64,000 nt of DNA, from contig NZ_CP092713.1 in NCBI RefSeq assembly GCF_023983475.1, positions 124,001 to 188,000 on the forward strand, read 5' to 3'. Below the pieces are notes generated by a model that was not told the origin of the DNA, searched no databases, and worked only from the letters and a program-made list of their open reading frames with translations. This stretch comes from Aliivibrio fischeri ATCC 7744 = JCM 18803 = DSM 507 (GTDB lineage: Bacteria > Pseudomonadota > Gammaproteobacteria > Enterobacterales > Vibrionaceae). How positions within the stretch are numbered: the stretch's first letter is position 1; each line of letters opens with the position of its first letter. Both the position numbers and the translations under genes were made by a program. This document shows, in pieces, positions 27,881 through 36,920 of this stretch.

Positions 27881-27918
27881 ATAAAACGCCATGATTCACT
27901 CAAGTGTGCTTCATGGCG
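27881..27918 (-). terminator. terminator of the LysR gene
   Basis: Stem CGCCATGA (27887-27894) / TCATGGCG (27911-27918). On the minus strand the stem is followed by TTTTATT, so it best terminates the LysR gene that stops at 27932; it lies also downstream of the Xre gene. Confidence 0.65.
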
Positions 27919-27931
27919 ATTGTAATTATGT

Positions 27932-28834
27932 TTAAGTAAATAAAGAGTCTGAATATTGTTTCACAAAATCAATAAATGTTCTTATTCTCTTAGGCTGATA
28001 ACGATCTCGATGATAAATCGCAGAAAAGTCAACGGTTGGAATTCCCCACTCTTCAAATACTTGCACAAGCTTTTTATCATCTAATTCTTGCTGACAATAA
28101 ATCAGTGGAACTCGAATAATTCCATTTCCTGCGATGGCACCAGCAACCAATACTCGTCCATTTTTACACTGTAAATTCCCTTTAATAGAGACATCATAAT
28201 GTTCTTTATTAACTAAAGATTGGAAATGCCACTTACGGACAGAGCCTGTTAAACAATGATGTTGCTGCAATTCTTTAGGATGTGAAGGACGACCATATTG
28301 TTGTAAATACTTTGGACTGGCTAATGTTCCCATCTCAATATCAAGTAATTTCTTCGCAACAAAACCAGAATCCTCAAGACTGCCCATACGAAAAGCAATA
28401 TCAAACTCTTCTTCAATTAAATCGACTCGATTACTACTAAAATCTAAACTGATAGATACATCTGGATACTGTTGCATAAAGGCATTAACGATATCAGCTA
28501 AAAATACCTCACCTAAATAACCGCCCACACAGTTTATTTTTATCTCCCCTTGCACCTTTTCAACATCATCCACAGCAGAAAGCAGAGCTTGATCTATAGT
28601 ATGAAGAGCTTGTTCACATTGATGATAAAAATGCTTACCCGCTTCCGTTAAACGTAGCGTTCGAGTTGTACGAATTAATAACGTCACGCCCATTTGTTTC
28701 TCTAGGCTACTTATTTGGCGTGACACATGAGAACGAGATACGTCGAGTGTTTCCGCCGCCTTAGTAAAATTCCCCAAGCGAGCAATAAGGACAAACGAAC
28801 GGATATCGGTAAGGTTAATGCGATTAATCATCAT
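27932..28834 (-). CDS. LysR-family transcriptional regulator
   Basis: 300 residues from ATG 28834; an upstream extension to 28912 is in frame but is not typical of the family. N-terminal winged HTH (IRSFVLIARLGNFTKAAETL then VSRSHVSRQISSLEKQMG) and C-terminal periplasmic-binding-like effector domain (RVDLIEEEFDIAFRMG and the closing ERIRTFIDFVKQY pattern). It is divergent from an SDR gene that starts 162 bases away, which is the probable target. Resembles the DhcR/YafC-type LysR group that acts on oxidoreductase genes. Confidence 0.82.
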   Translation of the reverse strand: MMINRINLTDIRSFVLIARLGNFTKAAETLDVSRSHVSRQISSLEKQMGVTLLIRTTRTLRLTEAGKHFYHQCEQALHTIDQALLSAVDDVEKVQGEIKINCVGGYLGEVFLADIVNAFMQQYPDVSISLDFSSNRVDLIEEEFDIAFRMGSLEDSGFVAKKLLDIEMGTLASPKYLQQYGRPSHPKELQQHHCLTGSVRKWHFQSLVNKEHYDVSIKGNLQCKNGRVLVAGAIAGNGIIRVPLIYCQQELDDKKLVQVFEEWGIPTVDFSAIYHRDRYQPKRIRTFIDFVKQYSDSLFT

Positions 28835-28996
28835 AGTTAACTCTGTAGTAATTGATGCCTTATTGTTGCAGCACAGCAACAGAGTTTCAAGTAAATGACT
28901 ATATATCAACAATAAGAGTCGCAGTAATATACATCCATCGCAACGAAACAGGGTTTTAAATCCCGTTGCTTATTGAATTTATTGAGGAAATAGAAG

Positions 28997-29716
28997 ATGA
29001 AAAAATTAGTTGTTATTACAGGTGCAAGTTCTGGTATTGGTGAAGCAATCGCTCGTCGTTTAAGCGATGAAGGTCATCCTCTACTTCTTCTTGCTCGTCG
29101 CATTGACCGTCTTGAAGCACTTAACTTACCAAACTCTTTATCAGTAAAAGTAGACGTAACAGACAAAGCTTCTTTTGAAGCGGCTATTGCTCAGGGTGAA
29201 GCAAAGTTTGGTCCTGTAGATGCTATCGTAAATAACGCTGGCGCAATGCTTCTTGGTCAAATTGACACTCAAGACGCACAAGAGTGGAAAACCATGTTTG
29301 ATGTAAACGTTCTTGGTCTTCTTAATGGTATGCAAGCAGTTCTTGCACCTATGATGGAGCGTAACAGCGGTACTATCATTAATATCAGCTCTATTGCTGG
29401 TAAGAAAACATTCCCTAACCATGCTGCTTACTGTGGTACTAAGTTTGCGGTTCACGCTATCTCTGAAAACGTGCGTGAAGAAGTAGCTTTATCAAACGTT
29501 CGTGTAACAACAATTGCACCGGGAGCGGTTGAGACTGAACTTCTATCTCATACGTCTTCTCAAGAAATTAAAGACGGTTACGGTGAATGGAAAGAAAGCA
29601 TGGGTGGCGTACTAGCTGCTGACGACATTGCTCGTGCAGTATCTTTTGCTTACCAACAACCTCAAAACGTATGTATTCGTGAAATTGCGCTAGCACCAAC
29701 TAAACAGCAACCATAG
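28997..29716 (+). CDS. short-chain dehydrogenase/reductase
   Basis: 239 residues, classical SDR. Cofactor-binding TGASSGIG at residues 8-15, NNAG at 79-82, catalytic S131/S132, Y145 and K149 (YCGTK). Likely NADPH-dependent because of the basic ARRIDR after beta 2. Cytoplasmic; substrate unknown. Divergent LysR gene (28834) is a likely regulator. GAGG lies upstream of the ATG and a strong terminator follows. Confidence 0.87.
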   Translation: MKKLVVITGASSGIGEAIARRLSDEGHPLLLLARRIDRLEALNLPNSLSVKVDVTDKASFEAAIAQGEAKFGPVDAIVNNAGAMLLGQIDTQDAQEWKTMFDVNVLGLLNGMQAVLAPMMERNSGTIINISSIAGKKTFPNHAAYCGTKFAVHAISENVREEVALSNVRVTTIAPGAVETELLSHTSSQEIKDGYGEWKESMGGVLAADDIARAVSFAYQQPQNVCIREIALAPTKQQP

Positions 29717-29760
29717 TAAGTACTAACATACTAATCAACGCATCGTTAAATAATAAACAC

Positions 29761-29816
29761 AAAAAAGCCAAGCTTGAATTCTCTAATAGTTGAGATACTT
29801 GCTTGGCTTTTTTATT
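29761..29816. terminator. bidirectional terminator
   Basis: 13-bp stem AAAAAAGCCAAGC / GCTTGGCTTTTTT (arms 29761-29773 and 29801-29813), with T-runs on both strands, between the SDR and the VF530 gene. Confidence 0.88.
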
Positions 29817-29857
29817 TTGTTCAAACTAAAGAGTCACATCAATTAATGACGTATCTC

Positions 29858-30274
29858 TTAACGGCGATAGTTACCACCACGATTAGAAGTACGAGCTTTA
29901 TGCGCTGATGCCGCTTTTGCTTGTGATTTCAAAATCGAATCAACCGTCAGTTCCATTGGCTCTTTTGGTTCAAGACCATGTGGGAATGTGCGTGAACGTG
30001 GCGGCTTATCAAACTCTAGGTTTGATGCGCGTGGCATACGTTTAAAACGGTATAAGTAGAAGTTTTCTAGCTTCTCTCTCGCCCATTCTGTTTTCTTTAG
30101 GTATTTAACACTACTTGCAATTGATGGGTTCGTATTAAAACAGTTCAAACGCATTGCGGTATCAAGAATTTCCCAACCGTAAAAATCAACCAACTCTTGT
30201 AGCAAGGTTTCTAACTTAAGACCGTGTAATGGGTTGTTTTGTTGCAGTTCAATTCTTTCTTCATCAGTCATCAT
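29858..30274 (-). CDS. VF530-family DNA-binding protein (DUF2132)
   Basis: 138 residues. Residues about 13-78 ([20 protein letters not shown] then [21 protein letters not shown] and [20 protein letters not shown]) match the VF530/DUF2132 family, first described from a V. fischeri protein structure and thought to bind DNA. The C-terminal 55 residues are a basic, low-complexity tail ([28 protein letters not shown]) not in the core domain. Monocistronic; AGGAAC precedes the start. Confidence 0.82.
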   Translation of the reverse strand: MMTDEERIELQQNNPLHGLKLETLLQELVDFYGWEILDTAMRLNCFNTNPSIASSVKYLKKTEWAREKLENFYLYRFKRMPRASNLEFDKPPRSRTFPHGLEPKEPMELTVDSILKSQAKAASAHKARTSNRGGNYRR

Positions 30275-30384
30275 AACGAGTTCCTAAGTATCGGTTGTTC
30301 AAACAGGGTGAATAGGCGGCGAATTATACAGAGTTATACTTCAAAATATAGTGCTAATAAATATCTACCTTAGAGCTTATTATA

Positions 30385-30435
30385 AAAATAAAAAAACCAA
30401 CCACAATAAACGCGTTAGCTATTGTGGTTGGTGAG
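30385..30435 (-). terminator. terminator of the RND efflux operon
   Basis: 13-bp stem ACCAACCACAATA (30396-30408) / TATTGTGGTTGGT (30420-30432). Read on the minus strand it is followed by a run of T (TTTTTTT), a strong terminator 32 bases after the RND pump stop. Confidence 0.85.
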
Positions 30436-30463
30436 ATAAAAATCACTCTAAGGCAGTGTTAAT

Positions 30464-33400
30464 TTATGCGTGTTGTTGTGTCGGTTTGATCTTAAATAAA
30501 ATAGCGAACATGACAGGCACCACAATTAAGGTTAATACGGTAGCAAAACCCAAACCAGCCATGATGGTAATCGCCATTGAGCTAAAAAATGCATCAAACA
30601 GTAATGGGATTAGCCCCAAAATTGTCGTCAATGCCGCCATACTTACGGGACGAACACGACTAATAGCACTGTCTACGATAGCAAGGTATGGATCTTTACC
30701 TGACGCCAATTCAAGGTTGATTTGATCAAGCAAAACAATACCATTTTTCAAAATCATTCCACTTAAGCTCAATAGTCCCAAAAATGCCGTAAAGCTAAAT
30801 GGCATGTTTGTACCAAGTAAACCAAAAGCCACACCAATAATAGACAGTGGAACCGTAAACCAAATCACTAATGGTTTTTTAACCGAGTTAAATAGCAACA
30901 TGGTGATAATAAACATAAATAGGTAGCCCATTGGTAATGAACCAAATAAAGACTCCTGTGCATCTTTAGACGATTCATATTCACCACCCCACGTAATCTC
31001 ATACCCTTCAGGCAATGGTAATTCCATCACTTTTGGTTGAATACGCGCTAGCAGGCTTGCTGGAGTATCATCACTTAATAAATCATGATCTGCCATTACT
31101 GTGATCGTACGTTTTCTATCACGACGCTGAATCAGCGGTTCACTCCAATCTAAATTTACTCCATCAATGACTTGATCTACTGGAATATAAGTTTGAAGCG
31201 ATGGACTCCAGATTTTTACGTTTTGTAAAGATTCAAAATCCACACGTTCTGACTCTGGTAAACGTGTCACGATCGGTAATGTATGAGTACCATCACGCAA
31301 CATACCTAACGTAGAACCACCAAACGCCATTTGTAATGTGTTCGATAAGTCTTCTTTTGAAATACCTAAACGACGCGCTTTTGATTCATTAAATATCGGC
31401 GTAAGTTCTTTTGTTCGTTCACGCCAATCATGTCGAATATTTCTCGAACCTGGGTCCGTTAATATAATATCTTCAACATCTGTAGCTAAGTTACGTAAGA
31501 TTTGGGGATCTGGCCCAGAAATTCGAACTTCAATTTTTGATGCTGGAGACGGGCCGAATTCCATCATTTTGAATTGGAATGTCGGTTTATCAAACGTCTT
31601 ATCTAATGAATTGGTTAAGTTCTCTAATAAACCAAACATCGATTCACGATCTGTAGTTCGGATCTGAAATTGTGCATACGCTTCATAGCTTTTTTCTGGT
31701 TGATAAGTCAAAGCAAAACGCTGCATACCTTGACCAATCGATGCGGATACAAACTCAATATCGTCTTGCTTACTAATGTAACTTTCTACTGCTTCCGATT
31801 GTTTGATAGTTTCACGAATATCTGTACCTTCTGGCATCCACATATCCACGTAGAACATTGGCGTATTAGATGCTGGGAAGAATTGCTGCTTCACATTACC
31901 AAACGCCATTACTGCAACAACAAGTAGACCCACTAGCGATGCCACTGTTAACCAACGGAAACGTAACGCCAACTTAAGCGATGAAGCAAATGCAGTAAAT
32001 AAGAACCCTTTATAAGCGTCTTCTTCTTCACCTGTGTTTTTATCTTCTTCTTTTAATAACAAGTCAGCTAAGAATGGCGTGATCGTAATGGCAGTTACCC
32101 AACTTAAAAACAGTGAATAACACAACACCCAATACAAGTCCCCCATGAACTCACCGGTGGCATCTTCAGATAAACCAATCGGAGCAAACGCAGCAATCGC
32201 GATCACTGTTGCACCCAATAAAGGCCATTGCGTTTGTTTTACAATATCCGCAGCTGCTTGAACTTTGGTTCGTCCTTTTTTGAGACCAACTAAAATCCCC
32301 TCAACCACTACAATGGCATTATCAACCAGCATCCCTAGCGCAATGATCAGCGCACCTAATGAAATACGGTGAAGATCAATGTTGTTGTAGCTCATTAAGA
32401 TAAACGTACCAAACACGGTCAGTAGTAACACCACACCAATAATTAGGCCGCTTCGCATCCCCATCGCAAACAATAAAACGACAATAACGATAGCTACTGC
32501 TTCCGCCAAACTAATAATAAAATCACGAACTGACGTATCTACTTCTTGTGCTTGGTTATAGAAATAACTTAACTCAAGTCCCGCAGGTTTGATCGACTCT
32601 AAATACGTTAGCTCTTCTTGGACACGTTGACCAACTTCAACCACGTTCACACCTGATGCAAAAGATAGTCCGATATTTAAGGCATTTTTACCATTAAATC
32701 GAATAATGTTGCCCGGCTTTTCTTGTAAACCACGAGTGATCGTTGCAACATCCTTTAGACGGATAAGATTACCAGTATCACGGCCATGGATGATCAAGTC
32801 CCCCAACGATTCAACGGTAGTTAATGTTCCACTTGGTCGAATCGTTAAGCTTTCTCCATTCACTAATACTTCACCTGCTTGAACCACATTGTTTTGTTGA
32901 TTCAATAAACCTGCAACCGTATTCATATCTAGATTAAGGGCAGCTAGGCGATCCAACGAAATCTCTACAAACAGCATTTCTTGTTGATCACCCGCAATCG
33001 AGATCTTACCAACACCATCAATAAGCTCTAATTCACGAGTTAATGTGTCAGCATAACGCTTAAGTTCAACGTAATTATAATCGTCTCCAGTAAGCATCAT
33101 CATCACACCAAACACGTCACCAAAATCATCAATGATTTGTAAAGATTGAATACCTTGAGGCAGAGTTGGTTTTAAATCATTAATTTTTCTACGCATTTCA
33201 TCCCAGATTTGAGGTAGTTCATCTGGGCCATAGTCCATTTTCATGCTCACCATAATCTGTGACATGCCATTGGATGAGGTCGACGTAATTTTATCAATAT
33301 AAGGTAATTTACGGATCGCTTTTTCTAACGGGTAGGTTAATTCTTCTTCCACTTCTTTTGACGTTGCTCCTGGATAGGTAGCAACAACCATTGCATCTTT

Positions 33401-33526
33401 AATCGTAAATGCAGGGTCCTCCAAGCGTCCTAAATCAAGAAATGAGGTAATACCGCCAATCGTTAAAATGGTAATAAATAACCAACTAATGACTTTATTT
33501 TTAATTGAATATTCAGCAATGTTCAT
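30464..33526 (-). CDS. RND-family multidrug efflux permease
   Basis: 1020 residues, HAE1/AcrB-like inner-membrane pump with 12 helices and two large periplasmic loops. N-terminus MNIAEYSIKNKVISWLFITI. TM4 carries LGMLVDNAIVVVEG, so only one of the two usual proton-relay Asp is present (Asn replaces the second), and TM10 carries LSGMILKNGIVLL with the relay Lys. It needs a periplasmic adaptor and an outer-membrane channel; two adaptor genes precede it but no TolC-type gene is in the operon. Regulation by the divergent TetR is likely. Looks like the VexK-type pumps of vibrios, which also have two adaptors. Confidence 0.88.
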   Translation of the reverse strand: MNIAEYSIKNKVISWLFITILTIGGITSFLDLGRLEDPAFTIKDAMVVATYPGATSKEVEEELTYPLEKAIRKLPYIDKITSTSSNGMSQIMVSMKMDYGPDELPQIWDEMRRKINDLKPTLPQGIQSLQIIDDFGDVFGVMMMLTGDDYNYVELKRYADTLTRELELIDGVGKISIAGDQQEMLFVEISLDRLAALNLDMNTVAGLLNQQNNVVQAGEVLVNGESLTIRPSGTLTTVESLGDLIIHGRDTGNLIRLKDVATITRGLQEKPGNIIRFNGKNALNIGLSFASGVNVVEVGQRVQEELTYLESIKPAGLELSYFYNQAQEVDTSVRDFIISLAEAVAIVIVVLLFAMGMRSGLIIGVVLLLTVFGTFILMSYNNIDLHRISLGALIIALGMLVDNAIVVVEGILVGLKKGRTKVQAAADIVKQTQWPLLGATVIAIAAFAPIGLSEDATGEFMGDLYWVLCYSLFLSWVTAITITPFLADLLLKEEDKNTGEEEDAYKGFLFTAFASSLKLALRFRWLTVASLVGLLVVAVMAFGNVKQQFFPASNTPMFYVDMWMPEGTDIRETIKQSEAVESYISKQDDIEFVSASIGQGMQRFALTYQPEKSYEAYAQFQIRTTDRESMFGLLENLTNSLDKTFDKPTFQFKMMEFGPSPASKIEVRISGPDPQILRNLATDVEDIILTDPGSRNIRHDWRERTKELTPIFNESKARRLGISKEDLSNTLQMAFGGSTLGMLRDGTHTLPIVTRLPESERVDFESLQNVKIWSPSLQTYIPVDQVIDGVNLDWSEPLIQRRDRKRTITVMADHDLLSDDTPASLLARIQPKVMELPLPEGYEITWGGEYESSKDAQESLFGSLPMGYLFMFIITMLLFNSVKKPLVIWFTVPLSIIGVAFGLLGTNMPFSFTAFLGLLSLSGMILKNGIVLLDQINLELASGKDPYLAIVDSAISRVRPVSMAALTTILGLIPLLFDAFFSSMAITIMAGLGFATVLTLIVVPVMFAILFKIKPTQQHA

Positions 33527-34587
33527 TAGTGTTGATTCTCCATTAGCATTACTTTTTTACCATCACGTAGCTTTCGTAAATTTGAATTAGCTAAGACATC
33601 ACCTTGTTTGATACCAGAAGAAACAATCGCGCCTTCGCCACTGATTTTTCGGATAGTTACAGGCACTTTAGTTGCTTGCCCATCACGTATGATCCAAACA
33701 TAGAACAGACCTGATTTTTGACCTGCTTGTAATGCCGTCACAGGCACTTGATAACCATCAATTGAAGTGATCCCTGCTTCAACCATATCAACATTCACTG
33801 TTGCACTAGTTCCCGGTAAGATCTCAACATTAGGTTGCGGCATAGAGAGATACATTTCATACGTCTGAGTTTGAGCATTTGGCTCGCTTGTGTGCTCCAA
33901 ATACTCCATAGAGTAAGAGTCTGATAAACCAACAAACGTTGTCATCGGATGGTAAGAATCTCGATTTGTTTCAGGATTTATCATGGCTAACACGTTATCT
34001 GAAAGATCAATACGCACGTACACTTTATCGTTTTGATACACATTCATAATCGGCTCACCTGCTGCAGCTCGTTCAAACTGCTCTTTATAAACATCAAGCA
34101 CTTTACCGTTAAACGGTGCAACAAGATGGGTATAAGCTAATTGATTTTTTGCCGCACGATACGTCGCTTGAGCCAGCTCTCTATTCGCAAATAACTCATC
34201 AAGTTCAGCTTTTGAAATCATAGCTCGACGGTTCAATTCTTTACCACGAAGGTACTGTTTTGATGCTAACGAATACTGTGCCTTAGCATCATTAACTGCT
34301 TGCTTTACCTTACTGTCTTCTAGCTTTGCAACCAGTTGCCCTTGTTTAACCGCATCTCCGGCTTTAACCAACACTTCTTCGATTTCACCCGTTACTCGAA
34401 ACGCTATCGGTGTTTGCTCAGCAGGCACAACTTGCCCTTTGAAAGAACGAAATTGTTGAGTCACAGGTGCATTTACAGTAAAACCTGAAATATAAAGTGG
34501 TTTACTTTGTTCGGTTGTATTTTCTTCTTGGCAACCAGTTAACATAAACAGAGTTAATACAAGTAATGAATATAATGAACGATTCAT
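33526..34587 (-). CDS. RND efflux periplasmic adaptor (second)
   Basis: 353 residues, lipoprotein signal with lipobox LTGC (residue 19). Barrel-sandwich/lipoyl half (VTGEIEEVLVKAGDAVKQGQ), coiled-coil hairpin (about 90-155) and beta-barrel (about 165 on) fit a HlyD/AcrA-type membrane fusion protein. Its stop overlaps the pump start and its start overlaps the stop of the first adaptor by one base each, so the three genes are co-translated. Anchored in the inner membrane by lipid; links the pump to an outer-membrane channel. Confidence 0.86.
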   Translation of the reverse strand: MNRSLYSLLVLTLFMLTGCQEENTTEQSKPLYISGFTVNAPVTQQFRSFKGQVVPAEQTPIAFRVTGEIEEVLVKAGDAVKQGQLVAKLEDSKVKQAVNDAKAQYSLASKQYLRGKELNRRAMISKAELDELFANRELAQATYRAAKNQLAYTHLVAPFNGKVLDVYKEQFERAAAGEPIMNVYQNDKVYVRIDLSDNVLAMINPETNRDSYHPMTTFVGLSDSYSMEYLEHTSEPNAQTQTYEMYLSMPQPNVEILPGTSATVNVDMVEAGITSIDGYQVPVTALQAGQKSGLFYVWIIRDGQATKVPVTIRKISGEGAIVSSGIKQGDVLANSNLRKLRDGKKVMLMENQH

Positions 34588-35672
34588 TAAATACCTTCCT
34601 CACGCTGCCATGCTTTTACAGTTTGACCTTCAACAAGGCTATCAACACCCGCAATAACGATATAATCATTTGCATGTAAACCAGAAATAACTAATCCTTG
34701 CTCATTTAATGGCAACGTTGTTTTCGTTACTGTTTTCGTCTCTTGGTTCATTAACCACACTTGTCCTTGATTAAGACTCTTATTAACCCATGCACTCTGT
34801 GGTAATTGTAAATAGTCAGAACCTTTTTGTTTTGGAATATGAACTTGACCTGTCATACCTGTAAGTAAATTACGGCCTTCTGGTAGCATCATAGTGATAA
34901 TGGCTTCGTAGCTGTTCGTATCTAAATTAGGCTGAGTGGAAATCTCTTTAAATCTACCTTTTATCTCATTATTAGGTTCATTATCCATGGTGACCCACAT
35001 ATCACTGCTAATGAGTGCTGGAATAGAAATAGAGTCCACATAACTGATTGGTAATGTTACTGATACATCCAGTGTTGAATTATCAATAAGATTTAAAATC
35101 TCTTGTTTTTCACCTACGATCTGATGTGGTTTTACATAGGTGTAAGAAATAATGCCTGAAAACGGCGCATGAATTTCGGTATAACTTAGATCTGTTTTCG
35201 CTTGCTCGTAATTAGCTAATGCTGCTTGATATTGCGTTTCACGTTGATCGTAATCATTAGTACTTATCAATTTCTTACTATACAAACTCTTAGCGCGAGT
35301 CCATTGTGTTTTTGCTAATGAAAACTGAGCATTAGCGGCATCTAACGCCAACTGTAAATCGTTTGGATCTAACGATGCTAATAACTCACCTTTCTTTACC
35401 GCCTGTCCCATTTTTACTTTGAGATCAGAAACTTCACCGCCCACTTGAAATGACAGCTGCGCTCGATACGTCGCATCAATGCGCGCCAGAAAAGCATCAG
35501 AATCTGCCATAGCAAGATCTTTAACTGACAACAATTTTACTGGTTTAATCGTTTGATCCGTTGTTTCTGATACTGCTTTTTCACAACCAGTAAGCATTCC
35601 TGACAAACTCAATGCTATTACAGCACCTAGGAATGTGCGTTTTATATTTTGTTTTCGCACAATATTCTCCAC
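34587..35672 (-). CDS. RND efflux periplasmic adaptor (first)
   Basis: 361 residues, lipoprotein signal with LSGMLTGC lipobox (Cys near residue 30). AcrA-like order: barrel-sandwich segment (SFQVGGEVSDLKVKMGQAVK), hairpin (about 105-165), beta-barrel region to the C-terminus. First gene of the efflux operon. Only about one third of residues look shared with the following adaptor, so they are not a recent duplication. The TetR-like operators lie 11-79 bases upstream of its start. Confidence 0.86.
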   Translation of the reverse strand: MENIVRKQNIKRTFLGAVIALSLSGMLTGCEKAVSETTDQTIKPVKLLSVKDLAMADSDAFLARIDATYRAQLSFQVGGEVSDLKVKMGQAVKKGELLASLDPNDLQLALDAANAQFSLAKTQWTRAKSLYSKKLISTNDYDQRETQYQAALANYEQAKTDLSYTEIHAPFSGIISYTYVKPHQIVGEKQEILNLIDNSTLDVSVTLPISYVDSISIPALISSDMWVTMDNEPNNEIKGRFKEISTQPNLDTNSYEAIITMMLPEGRNLLTGMTGQVHIPKQKGSDYLQLPQSAWVNKSLNQGQVWLMNQETKTVTKTTLPLNEQGLVISGLHANDYIVIAGVDSLVEGQTVKAWQREEGI

Positions 35673-35682
35673 TCATATTATT

Positions 35683-35702
35683 TACTACACACCTGTGCAG
35701 TA
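35683..35702. promoter_or_regulatory. candidate TetR operator 1
   Basis: TACTACACACCTGTGCAGTA is a 20-bp near-perfect palindrome (two mismatched pairs) 11 bases before the efflux operon start. The core ACACCTGTGCAGTA reappears in operator 2, so the divergent TetR is the probable ligand. Confidence 0.6.
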
Positions 35703-35730
35703 TAGTTTTTATTTGAAGTAGATCAATATA

Positions 35731-35751
35731 TTTTACACTTGTGCAGTAAAA
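35731..35751. promoter_or_regulatory. candidate TetR operator 2
   Basis: TTTTAC and GTAAAA flank a core ACTTGTGCA here. The 14-base stretch ACACTTGTGCAGTA differs from the copy in operator 1 at one base only. Located 130 bases before the TetR start. Confidence 0.55.
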
Positions 35752-35881
35752 TAATTGAAAAGTACATTTTTAAGTACGCGTTAGGCGATGAAATTGGTAT
35801 GCTTGAATACGAAATCAGAATTGGCTGTTCAGATTCCAAAGTAATTAGCAACAAATAAATGCATAAAACTAAGGGCGAATA

Positions 35882-36625
35882 ATGACCGAAAAAAAGCAGG
35901 GAAAAAGAAGTAACGAAGCTGCTGAACAAACGAAATGTCAAATTTTAATGGTTGCGGCAACGATGTTCGGTGAGTTAGGTTATGAACGAGTATCACTGCG
36001 TAATATCAGTGAAAAAGCAGGCGTATCCCATAGTCTTATTCGTCATCACTTTGGTAGTAAGGATATGATTTGGAAGGCGATTTGTGATGCTTGCGATAAG
36101 CATATGCAAGCTTATTTACATGCAATAATAGCTTCTCTTCCAACAGATAAAACACCAAGCTATCGCATTTACTTATTCATCACTAAATTGTCTGCATTTA
36201 CACTAATGAATCCACAGCCAATCAAAATGATTGCTGATGCGATCCGCCAAGATGACAATGCATTACTTGAATATTTCTTAAAAACCAAGTGTGAATTTGA
36301 AGCGATATTTAGAGATCTGTTTGAAGAATACAATCAGGTAAATCCAGAAAGTAAACTTGATATATGGGAAACAAAATGGCAAATGCTGATCTTTTCTCAT
36401 GGGGCTTCTAGCTTAACGCCAATGATGTCTGAAACCTGGCCGCAATTTGCAAATAACCAAGAAAAACTATTATTGCAACATTGGAACTTATTCAATCAAA
36501 TTATGGCGGCCAAATTTTCTATCACAAAAGAGCAAATGCTTTGTCCAACAGAGCTTAATGAGTTATTAATCGACGTTCAATGCCCTTTAGAACAAGATAT
36601 TACGTCCTCTGAAGTAATTGAATAG
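35882..36625 (+). CDS. TetR-family transcriptional regulator
   Basis: 247 residues. N-terminal HTH (RNISEKAGVSHSLIRHHFGS, about residues 38-60) and a long C-terminal ligand domain. It is divergent from the RND efflux operon and two copies of a palindromic sequence lie between, so repression of the pump and of itself is likely. ATG with AGGGCGAATA upstream. A large hairpin follows the stop. Confidence 0.86.
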   Translation: MTEKKQGKRSNEAAEQTKCQILMVAATMFGELGYERVSLRNISEKAGVSHSLIRHHFGSKDMIWKAICDACDKHMQAYLHAIIASLPTDKTPSYRIYLFITKLSAFTLMNPQPIKMIADAIRQDDNALLEYFLKTKCEFEAIFRDLFEEYNQVNPESKLDIWETKWQMLIFSHGASSLTPMMSETWPQFANNQEKLLLQHWNLFNQIMAAKFSITKEQMLCPTELNELLIDVQCPLEQDITSSEVIE

Positions 36626-36656
36626 ATAATAAATTAGTATATAGAAAATCCATATT

Positions 36657-36692
36657 TTAAAGGATGGAAATGCCTATTTATCCATCCTTTAA
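36657..36692 (+). terminator. hairpin after the tetR gene
   Basis: 12-bp stem TTAAAGGATGGA (36657-36668) / TCCATCCTTTAA (36681-36692) with 12-base loop, 31 bases after the stop. No long T-run follows, so it may be a weak terminator. Confidence 0.5.
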
Positions 36693-36739
36693 CACACTCA
36701 ACTAGCCACTTAAACAATACCCAACAGAATCATACACAA

Positions 36740-36755
36740 TGTGAGCTTTTTCACG
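36740..36755. promoter_or_regulatory. CRP site of the uhpT promoter
   Basis: TGTGAGCTTTTTCACG matches the CRP consensus (TGTGA, six bases, TCACA) at nine of ten key positions. Its centre is 103.5 bases upstream of the start point predicted from the -10 element at 36839. Confidence 0.7.
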
Positions 36756-36778
36756 CTTTCTATATCCCTCATCAATTT

Positions 36779-36795
36779 CTAGGAATTTTTCCTAG
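36779..36795. promoter_or_regulatory. candidate UhpA operator
   Basis: CTAGGAATTTTTCCTAG is a perfect palindrome apart from the central base. Its centre is at -64 from the predicted start point, which is where I recall UhpA binding at E. coli uhpT. Confidence 0.55.
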
Positions 36796-36838
36796 TTATT
36801 CTAAGACCCTCTCTCATGCGGTCGCTTTTTAGACTCCT

Positions 36839-36844
36839 TACTAT
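36839..36844 (+). promoter_or_regulatory. uhpT -10 element
   Basis: TACTAT, close to TATAAT, giving a start point near 36851 and a leader of 70 bases. There is no good -35 hexamer, as expected for an activator-dependent promoter. Confidence 0.5.
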
Positions 36845-36920
36845 TCTCTCGTCAAATAACAAAGAGAGTATGGAGCACATCACTCCGTGCATATCCTTAT
36901 AGATTATAAGAGAGTTCACA

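Noticed and set aside
28940-28969. GCAACG/CGTTGC inverted repeat between the LysR and SDR genes
   Set aside because: Could be a LysR site, but the arms are short and no T-N11-A consensus copy supports it strongly enough.
30456-30725. 89-residue frame on the plus strand
   Set aside because: Antisense to the C-terminus of the RND pump gene.
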